Positions 15,914 through 21,536 of a stretch of 21,536 nucleotides of DNA are shown one piece after another. The notes under the pieces are model-generated. The model ran no database searches and was not told the DNA's origin. It saw only the letters and a program-made list of their open reading frames with translations. The position numbers and the translations under genes are program-made. Within the stretch, counting starts at the first letter, position 1. Each line of letters begins with the position of its first letter. Source of the stretch: UBA2266 sp964406945 (GTDB taxonomy: Bacteria > Planctomycetota > Phycisphaerae > Sedimentisphaerales > Anaerobacaceae); the NCBI GenBank assembly GCA_964406945.1, contig CAYOTO010000050.1:1-21536 (forward strand), given 5' to 3'.

Positions 15914-16260
15914 GACTTTCGACGCACAGTAGGATATTCCCGCCGAAAAAGCGAGCTCGATGGTGTATACGCGTGCTCCCCTGCATTCCGACGCCCGACA
16001 GGGCCATCCTGCCCCAATCCTGTTATCATCACGACCGCCGCGATAAACAGCGGACGTCTCTGATTGAATCTCATGCTATTGACTGCCCTTTATCGCTGGT
16101 TCAAAACCATCGAACCCCCCGGCTGACAGGGCCGGCGAGTGCCTGGGCCCGCATAACCCCCATACCTGAACACTATAGCAATTTGCTGCAAAACTAGAGC
16201 GAGCAAAAATCTTCTACCGGCAGCCCGCCCGGGTCCCCGCCACAAAAAGGCCCAAAAACC

Positions 16261-16273
16261 CGCCACTGTGGCG
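16261..16273. promoter_or_regulatory. 13-bp palindrome, possible operator
   Basis: CGCCAC-T-GTGGCG is a perfect inverted repeat around one central base, centred 50 bp upstream of the methyltransferase -35 box. Short palindromes like this can be dimeric regulator sites, but the window encodes no regulator and one copy proves little. Confidence 0.3.
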
Positions 16274-16316
16274 AGCCGGTAACTGCGAAGGCGAACGTCC
16301 TGTTTCAAGCTTACCG

Positions 16317-16344
16317 TTGACTTTTTATCCTTGCCGTTTATAAA
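16317..16344 (+). promoter_or_regulatory. Sigma-70-type promoter of the methyltransferase gene
   Basis: TTGACT (16317-16322), a 16-bp spacer and TATAAA (16339-16344) form the best-looking promoter in the window, each box with 5 of 6 consensus bases. Transcription would begin near 16351, leaving a short leader that contains the strong ribosome site GGAGGTG at 16364-16370. Confidence 0.6.
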
Positions 16345-16376
16345 TAGGCGATTGAGTCTTATTGGAGGTGAGCGTA

Positions 16377-17225
16377 ATGGCAGGCAGAAGGTGGTTCTTA
16401 CCTGGGTTCGCTACAGCAATGACTTCCATGGTCCTGACGTTCTCCGGGTCCTGCGGACGTACCGACCCCGGACCGCCGCCCAATCTGCCGCCTGAAGCAC
16501 CGGTTGAGGGTAATGTAGAGCCGGCCCAGGCCGCGACTTCCGTGGAGCAAACTCGACATTCCGCCTTTGGCGAACGCGCAGAAGACAGACGGCGCATGGT
16601 GCAGACCCAACTCGAATCACGCGGTATCGACGACCCCAATGTTATCGAAGCGATGCTGCAGGTGCCCAGGCATTTTTTCGTGCATCCGCGCTACTCGGCT
16701 CTCGCGTACGGAGATTATCCGCTGCCCATAGCCGCCGGCCAGACAATCAGCCAGCCCTACATCGTCGCCTTCATGACCCAGGCCTTGAAGCTCGATTCGG
16801 ACTCGAAAGTGCTCGAAATCGGTACGGGCTCCGGCTATCAGGCCGCCGTCTGCGCGGAAATCGCCACACAGGTCTACAGTATCGAGATTTTGGAAACACT
16901 CGCCGTCTCCGCCGAAGAAAAGTTGAAGGAACTTGGCTATTCGAATGTACACGTCCGCGCCGGCGACGGGTATTTCGGCTGGCCCGAAGAAGCCCCCTTC
17001 GATGCGATCATTGGAACAGCCGCTGCCGGCCATATACCTCCGCCGCTCGTCGAGCAGTTGGCCCCGGGCGGACGCATGATTCTGCCCCGCGAGGCTCAGG
17101 ACGGTGCTCAGTACCTGACACTGATTACCAAAAGTCCCGACCACGCAATCCAAAAAGAGGACCTGGCTCCCGTTCGCTTTGTGCCTATGACCGGCAAAGC
17201 AATGACGCCTGTCGATTCCGAGTAG
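16377..17225 (+). CDS. pcm: Exported protein-L-isoaspartate O-methyltransferase-like protein (probable lipoprotein)
   Basis: PCMT family: transfers a methyl group from S-adenosylmethionine to isoaspartyl residues of damaged proteins. Seen: family blocks MVQTQLESRGI (74-84), VPRHFFV (96-102), TISQPYIVA (123-131), the SAM loop LEIGTGSGYQ (146-155) and LAPGGRMILP (228-237). The catalytic domain (70-282) is complete. Unlike cytoplasmic Pcm it has about 70 extra N-terminal residues: a basic start, hydrophobic 11-25, a Cys26 that could be lipidated (SGSC is an imperfect lipobox), then a Pro-rich linker. This predicts export, where SAM supply is unclear. GGAGGTG (16364-16370) lies 6 nt before the ATG at 16377; a TTG at 16362 in the same frame is inferior. 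Monocistronic by layout. Family is firm, location is inferred. Confidence 0.9.
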   Translation: MAGRRWFLPGFATAMTSMVLTFSGSCGRTDPGPPPNLPPEAPVEGNVEPAQAATSVEQTRHSAFGERAEDRRRMVQTQLESRGIDDPNVIEAMLQVPRHFFVHPRYSALAYGDYPLPIAAGQTISQPYIVAFMTQALKLDSDSKVLEIGTGSGYQAAVCAEIATQVYSIEILETLAVSAEEKLKELGYSNVHVRAGDGYFGWPEEAPFDAIIGTAAAGHIPPPLVEQLAPGGRMILPREAQDGAQYLTLITKSPDHAIQKEDLAPVRFVPMTGKAMTPVDSE

Positions 17226-17243
17226 CCCTTTTAAGCCGGTTGT

Positions 17244-17489
17244 TCAATTCTCACTGCGCAGGGCTTGTTTCAATCGCCCCTCGGCTATCGGCAATACCAC
17301 ATGCGAAGGGCCTTCCGCGTCGAAATAAACGGTATTGATCGCTGTCGGCGTCTTCTCATCCGCCCCGCTGACCCTGCCCGTATTGGGGTTGGGCTCAAAT
17401 CGCGGGGCATTGCTTGATGAAATGCCAAAAGCGAGCGAAAGCTTCTTTCCGCACACTTGGGGTCTTCTCGGATCCGTATTAACTACCTC
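17244..17489 (-). pseudogene. C-terminal remnant of a CocE/NonD-family hydrolase
   Basis: The - strand frame contains GKKLSLAFGISSSNAPRF followed by EPNPNTG and YFDAEGPSHVVLPI, which matches the extreme C-terminus of CocE/NonD (X-Pro dipeptidyl-peptidase-like) hydrolases, whose usual form is RIRLDISSSNFPRF...NPNTG...DAEHPSHVVLPV. Only about 70-80 residues remain, from an in-frame stop at 17490-17492 to the natural stop at 17244-17246. The catalytic part, normally some 500 residues, is absent. A GTG at 17456 could start a 70-codon frame, but no good ribosome site precedes it. The fragment abuts the 3' end of the glycoside hydrolase gene, so that gene's arrival or a deletion probably removed the rest. 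Confidence 0.72.
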
Positions 17490-19900
17490 TCAACTTGCGC
17501 CTTTCTTATTCTTTCGAGCGACAAGGCCCCTCGCGAACTTATCCTGCTTGCAAATATCTGCAGGCCGCGGATTTTCCCCCTGAACTGGCGATCCAGTCCC
17601 GCCCGCTGCAGGGTCTTGTTGAAGTTGCCGATTACCAGGTTCGCCGCAGCCTCTCCGACGGGCCCGTTGTTGTAGCCGGTCTTTCGATCCAGCCGCGCCG
17701 GCGTATCCTCATCGCCGAAATACCAGCACACGCTCTCGCTCGCCTCGCCGCAGTCGTAGGTAACCGCAAAAAACACCCACTTGCCCTGGCTAACCCTGCC
17801 CGCGGAGCTGTCGTTACGGATTCCATCAGGCCACTCGTTCACCGCAAGCCGCATTCTGCCGTCGGCGTGATGCACCAGATCTATGCCCGAACGATTGTAA
17901 TTGAGTGAAAACAGGATGCGGTTGCCTCCGGAGCCGATCTTCATGGCTGATGTCCTCAGCCAGCCGGTAATTGTAAAGGACCTGGCCCCTCCCAACTCCT
18001 CTATAGGACCTTTCCCGGACTTGATCCACTTGAACGGCTCGCCCGAACCGAAATCATACGAACCATCCGAGTCTCTGGGGACTTTACCGCCGTGTATGCT
18101 GACATCCGGGTAGTTATTCTCCTCGAACCCGAATCGCACCACGGGCTCGCCGGACTTGCGGTCGACCGAGATATTCATTATCGCCGTTGAACTGCCACCT
18201 TCGGAGTCGGTAACCGTGAGCCTCACCGGATAAACGCCGGGCTTCTCGAATGTATGTCTGACTTTCGAATCCGATGCAGTCGTTCCGTCGGCGAAGTCCC
18301 ATTCGCATTCGTGTCGCCAGGGCGTCGAAAATTCCACCGTCAGCGGGGCGATCCCCTCGGTCCTGTCCACAGAAGCCTTCGCCTGGGGCCTGATCCGCTC
18401 ACCGGGCTTGTATCTAACAATGCGCAGCGCATATCCCGGCCCCGGCGGCTCAAATGTAAATTTTCCCGGCGACGCCGAACCCAGCGGCAACATCTCCATT
18501 TCCCATGTGTCGATGCCGTCGACTTTGTAAGGCCCCCCGTCCGGCAAGTCGACTTCGATCGGCTTTCCCGCGGTAAAGTAAATCAGATAGCATTGCCCCT
18601 CCGCCGCAAACACGCAAATCTCCGGATAGCTTTCGAAGTCTGGCTGCATCCCCTGATAAGGCAGCCCCTCGATAATATCCTTCATAAACTGAATCCTCGC
18701 GGGACTCTCACCGTGCAGCACTCCGCCCTTCGCCCACCATAGAATATCCTGCGGATGTTTGTACGTCTCCCCGTGCCCGACGTAGCAGCCCGCAAGGGAT
18801 CCCATCCAGAAGTTCTTCGTCATCTGCTCGGCGCTTATATTGCCCCAGCCCTGCGGCACATTTCCTTCATATCTGCACTCATCGTAGATCACCGGCTTGC
18901 CGTATCTTTCGCGGAAATCAGGAGCATCCTGGAAATTGCTGCTCTGGATACTGCAGTGGGTAACCCAGGGTTTTGAGTGATCGTACCAGCCGCGGCAGTT
19001 GTGTATCCCCCGCAGGTGATTGTAAGGATCGATCTTCTCCACGAGCTGCATATACTCATCCCAGTGCTCCATCGGCCACTTAAGAAGATCGTATTCGTTG
19101 GCGAAAGACCACCACACGTTTCGGAACGCCCCGAGTCGCGCCACCAGATACCGCAGATAGAAAAGATTGTTCTCATGCCCCATGCCCTTGAAGCCCCACC
19201 GATCGTAAGGGTGGAAAATAATGATATCCGATTCGATCCCCATGTCTCGCAGTTGCCGCACCCGTTTTTCGAAATGCCGCCAGAAAGCCGGATCGAACCT
19301 CTTAAAATCCCAGTCCTTCAGCGGCTCACCCCGGTAGGGATAAAACTGCGGCTCGTTTTTGTTATAAGAGTACGACTTTGGGAACACGCACATCCGCATC
19401 TTGTTAAATGGGGCGCTCCTGAGCGTTTTCAGCGTCTGCTCCTCTCTCGCATTGCCCTGATGCGCCCATGCATAGCAGGTTGTGCCCACGGAAAAATGCG
19501 GCGTGCCGTCCGCATATGCAAGTTTGAATTTTCCTTCCACACGCACCGGTCCGTGATTGTCGCCGCTTGCCTCGCTGCACAAGAAACTGCCCGTCCTGTT
19601 GTTCAGTTCGCCCCGATTACTCCTCGTCTTGTACGTCCATTTGCCGGACGAATCCGGCATGAATCGTACTTTATAGACACCGCCGCCGTCGTAGAACCCC
19701 TCCGGCTCGTAAACCCTGCCGTCCTTCTCAAATCTGCCGCTGAGCCGCACGTCCGTAAACGGATTCCCTTCGGCAGGGCCCTTCAGCGTCAATTCAAATA
19801 CATCCCAGCATTCTACCTTTGTTTCCGCAGCCGATAATGCCGGACCGGCCGCAAGAGTCATCGCTAGCACAAACAAACAGAGTGTATTTCGTGTATTCAT
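17483..19900 (-). CDS. Secreted multidomain glycoside hydrolase (DUF5060-DUF4038-like-PKD-LamG-like)
   Basis: Predicted exported glycan hydrolase of 805 residues. Order: signal peptide (1-24, cleavage near ALSA-AE); DUF5060 beta domain (about 28-110); a TIM barrel of the DUF4038/GH140-like, GH5-related kind (about 130-420) with HFSVGTTCYAWAH, putative acid/base Glu269 (SFANEYD) and nucleophile Glu341 (YDECRYEG); a beta domain with DLPDGG and PPGPGYALRIVRY (about 440-497); a PKD domain (506-580: APLTVEFS, CEWDFADGT, HTFEKPGVYPVRLTV); and a C-terminal LamG/concanavalin-like domain (about 585-790). The catalytic glutamates are placed by analogy with clan GH-A. The start at 19900 has GAGG (19906-19909) 5 nt upstream. 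It is divergent from a sulfatase 168 bp away, suggesting a joint role on a sulfated or branched polysaccharide. Exact linkage unknown. Confidence 0.86.
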   Translation of the reverse strand: MNTRNTLCLFVLAMTLAAGPALSAAETKVECWDVFELTLKGPAEGNPFTDVRLSGRFEKDGRVYEPEGFYDGGGVYKVRFMPDSSGKWTYKTRSNRGELNNRTGSFLCSEASGDNHGPVRVEGKFKLAYADGTPHFSVGTTCYAWAHQGNAREEQTLKTLRSAPFNKMRMCVFPKSYSYNKNEPQFYPYRGEPLKDWDFKRFDPAFWRHFEKRVRQLRDMGIESDIIIFHPYDRWGFKGMGHENNLFYLRYLVARLGAFRNVWWSFANEYDLLKWPMEHWDEYMQLVEKIDPYNHLRGIHNCRGWYDHSKPWVTHCSIQSSNFQDAPDFRERYGKPVIYDECRYEGNVPQGWGNISAEQMTKNFWMGSLAGCYVGHGETYKHPQDILWWAKGGVLHGESPARIQFMKDIIEGLPYQGMQPDFESYPEICVFAAEGQCYLIYFTAGKPIEVDLPDGGPYKVDGIDTWEMEMLPLGSASPGKFTFEPPGPGYALRIVRYKPGERIRPQAKASVDRTEGIAPLTVEFSTPWRHECEWDFADGTTASDSKVRHTFEKPGVYPVRLTVTDSEGGSSTAIMNISVDRKSGEPVVRFGFEENNYPDVSIHGGKVPRDSDGSYDFGSGEPFKWIKSGKGPIEELGGARSFTITGWLRTSAMKIGSGGNRILFSLNYNRSGIDLVHHADGRMRLAVNEWPDGIRNDSSAGRVSQGKWVFFAVTYDCGEASESVCWYFGDEDTPARLDRKTGYNNGPVGEAAANLVIGNFNKTLQRAGLDRQFRGKIRGLQIFASRISSRGALSLERIRKAQVER

Positions 19901-19961
19901 AGCGTCCTCACTGATTGAGATTTACCAATAGGCCCCTGAACCACGGCGCCGCACGTGCGTC

Positions 19962-19970
19962 AATATACCA
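19962..19970 (-). promoter_or_regulatory. Candidate extended -10 promoter for the glycoside hydrolase
   Basis: On the - strand TGG precedes TATATT (19967-19962), an extended -10 (TGn plus a 5-of-6 box) about 60 bp before the start codon. No convincing -35 is seen, which extended -10 promoters tolerate. The 168-bp gap must also hold the sulfatase promoter; the best + strand candidate, TAAGAT at 20024-20029, is weak. Confidence 0.35.
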
Positions 19971-20068
19971 CATTCGGCATCCCTGCTGAACTTTTTATTA
20001 CTGCATCCTGCTGCCAAACCCGCTAAGATAGTCCGGAACAATCGTAAGAGAAATACAAAGGAGCGGCT

Positions 20069-21536
20069 ATGAACTCAGGTACAATTTCCAGACGCGGTTT
20101 TCTAAAGGGCGTTTGCGCAGGCTCGCTGGCCCTGGCCGGCTGCGGTTCCCAATTACACGCCGTGCGATCCGGCAAAAACAGGCCCAATGTTATTCTCGTA
20201 ATGACGGACGACCAGGGCTACGGCGATCTCGGCGCTACCGGAAACAATCTTATCAGGACGCCCAACATCGACGCCATGGCCCGGCGCAGCGGCAAAATGG
20301 AAAACTTTTACGTTTCACCGGTTTGCGCTCCAACCCGCGCCTGTTTGATGACCGGCCGCTATAATTACCGCACGCGCGTTGTCGACACCTATATCGGCAG
20401 GGCGATGATGGAGCCGGACGAGACGACAGTCGCCGAACTGCTCGGCCGCGCCGGCTACGCAACGGGAATTTTCGGCAAATGGCACCTCGGCGACAACTAC
20501 CCGATGCGCCCGATGGACCAGGGCTTCACCGAATCACTTGTCCACCGCGGCGGCGGTATCGGCCAGCCGTCGGACCCGCCGGGAGCCGAGGGCAAGTACA
20601 CTGACCCGATTCTGATGCACAACGGCCGGGCCAGACAGTACCCGGGCTACTGTACAGACATCTATTTCGACAAAGCCATGAACTGGATGGCCGAATGCAC
20701 CGCCGAGAACAAGAGTTTTTTCGCCTATATCCCCACCAACGCCCCGCACGGTCCGTTCCACGATGTGCCCGAGAAACTCTACCGAAAATACGAGGCGATG
20801 GACCTCGGCAACGAAAACTTCCCGCAGGACAAGGGCCACAAACTCCCCGATGACAACGACCCCGACAAACGCGCCCGAATCTATGCGATGATCACCAACA
20901 TCGATCAGAATATGGGCAAGCTGTTCGAGAAACTGGACCAGCTCGGCATCACCGAAAATACGATCGTCATATTCCTCGTCGACAACGGCCCCAACGGCCG
21001 CCGCTACGTCGCCGGTTTCAAAGGCATGAAGAGCCACGTCCATGAGGGTGGAATACGTTCGCCGTTCTTCTTCCAGTGGCCCGGCGTCGTCAGACCCGGC
21101 GCCTCCTCGAACCGTGTCGCGGCCCACATCGACATTCTTCCGACAATTATCGAGGCCTGCGGCGTATCCAGGCCGAAAAACCTCAAACTCGACGGCCGAA
21201 GCATTCTGCCCCTGCTGCAGGGCAAAAGAATCGCCTGGCCCGACCGCACCATCTACATTCAGGCACATCGCGGCAACGCTCCCGTCCCGTATCATAATTT
21301 TGCCGCACGCAGCCAGAAATGGAAACTGCTCCACGCCAGCGGCTTCGGCCGGGAGAATTTCAAGGGCGAGCCGAACTTCGAGCTTTATGACATGGAAGCC
21401 GATCCTTATGAAATGAACAATCTCGCCTCCCAGCTCCCAGACGTCGTCGAAAAAATGAAAGACGACTACGATAAATGGTTCGCCGACGTCAGCGGAACCA
21501 GGCCCGATAACTACGACCCGCCCCGCATCTACATAG
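20069..21536 (+). CDS. Tat-exported sulfatase, 3' end beyond the window
   Basis: Type I sulfatase (formylglycine-dependent), hydrolysing sulfate esters outside the cytoplasm, probably on a glycan. The frame opens at the ATG at 20069 (GGAG at 20060-20063, 5-nt spacer) and stays open to the last base, giving 489 codons without a stop. Seen: twin-arginine signal SRRGFLKG (Arg8-Arg9) followed by a lipobox-like ALAGC (Cys25); metal block VMTDDQGYGDLG (44-55, Asp47/Asp48); sulfatase signature CAPTR with Cys86 as the formylglycine precursor; GKWHLG; and a late VDNGPNG metal block. The C-terminal half, including FELYDMEADPYEMNNLA, is standard. It is nearly complete; only the tail is missing. Cys-type maturation needs an FGE or anSME partner, not in this window. 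Divergent from the glycoside hydrolase. Confidence 0.92.
   Translation, partial: MNSGTISRRGFLKGVCAGSLALAGCGSQLHAVRSGKNRPNVILVMTDDQGYGDLGATGNNLIRTPNIDAMARRSGKMENFYVSPVCAPTRACLMTGRYNYRTRVVDTYIGRAMMEPDETTVAELLGRAGYATGIFGKWHLGDNYPMRPMDQGFTESLVHRGGGIGQPSDPPGAEGKYTDPILMHNGRARQYPGYCTDIYFDKAMNWMAECTAENKSFFAYIPTNAPHGPFHDVPEKLYRKYEAMDLGNENFPQDKGHKLPDDNDPDKRARIYAMITNIDQNMGKLFEKLDQLGITENTIVIFLVDNGPNGRRYVAGFKGMKSHVHEGGIRSPFFFQWPGVVRPGASSNRVAAHIDILPTIIEACGVSRPKNLKLDGRSILPLLQGKRIAWPDRTIYIQAHRGNAPVPYHNFAARSQKWKLLHASGFGRENFKGEPNFELYDMEADPYEMNNLASQLPDVVEKMKDDYDKWFADVSGTRPDNYDPPRIYI

Larger units (their letters stand above)
15855..16376. other. Divergent intergenic region between the catabolic operon and the methyltransferase gene
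   Basis: A 522-bp gap without a supported gene; the short open frames in it lack ribosome sites and family similarity. It carries candidate promoters for both flanking transcripts (15885-15913 on - and 16317-16344 on +) and a 13-bp palindrome at 16261-16273. The middle (about 15960-16250) shows nothing I can name: no tRNA and no terminator with a T-tract. Confidence 0.55.

Noticed and set aside
16090..16308. 72-codon - strand frame in the divergent spacer
   Set aside because: Starts at TTG, has no ribosome site, is Arg/Gly-rich without motifs, and covers part of the regulatory region.
18977..19837. 286-codon + strand frame inside the glycoside hydrolase gene
   Set aside because: Antisense to a gene with clear DUF5060 and TIM-barrel motifs; its translation has no recognisable domain.

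Overview
The window reads as chromosomal DNA of a free-living, probably anaerobic or facultative polysaccharide-degrading bacterium. I infer a Planctomycetota/Phycisphaerae-type genome. The reasons are Tat-signal Gfo/Idh/MocA oxidoreductase and sugar isomerase genes, a Tat/lipoprotein sulfatase, a DUF5060/DUF4038-type glycoside hydrolase with PKD and LamG-like modules, and a homodimeric-type pyruvate:ferredoxin oxidoreductase. No rRNA or other taxonomic marker is present, so this is inference. I saw no tRNA, rRNA, CRISPR array, transposase or phage gene.

Region 1 (1-7760, all + strand) is mostly household and stress functions. It holds a secreted PhoD-like phosphatase, a free-methionine-(R)-sulfoxide reductase with all three family cysteines, a YacP-like NYN-domain RNase 4 bp after it, a full-length PFOR (nifJ) behind a 362-bp spacer with a candidate promoter and two leader hairpins, and a lipoprotein of unknown function. 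A hairpin plus T6 terminator closes the region; its T-tract overlaps the stop codon of the next, convergent gene.

Region 2 (7753-15854, - strand) is a compact six-gene operon read from 15854 down: Tat-exported sugar-isomerase-like TIM barrel, Tat-exported Gfo/Idh/MocA oxidoreductase, NRAMP-fold transporter, extended-SDR dehydratase/epimerase, DapA-like aldolase/lyase, and a secreted double alpha/beta-hydrolase. Gaps are 13-70 bp and nearly every start has a Shine-Dalgarno. The transporter has lost the DPGN and MPHN metal-site residues of true NRAMPs. The SDR has Cys where the YxxxK lysine belongs. The last protein carries a second hydrolase domain whose nucleophile elbow reads GYQEIG. Together this looks like uptake and breakdown of an acylated sugar or sugar acid: deacylation and oxidation/isomerisation outside, carrier import, then dehydration and aldol cleavage inside. 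It is the best candidate here for an undescribed system.

Region 3 (15855-21536) has a 522-bp spacer with promoters on both strands, an exported (probable lipoprotein) isoaspartyl methyltransferase (+), a truncated CocE/NonD hydrolase remnant (-), a large secreted glycoside hydrolase (-), and a divergent sulfatase (+) that runs off the right edge. The hydrolase/sulfatase pair and the esterase of region 2 suggest degradation of acetylated or sulfated polysaccharide.
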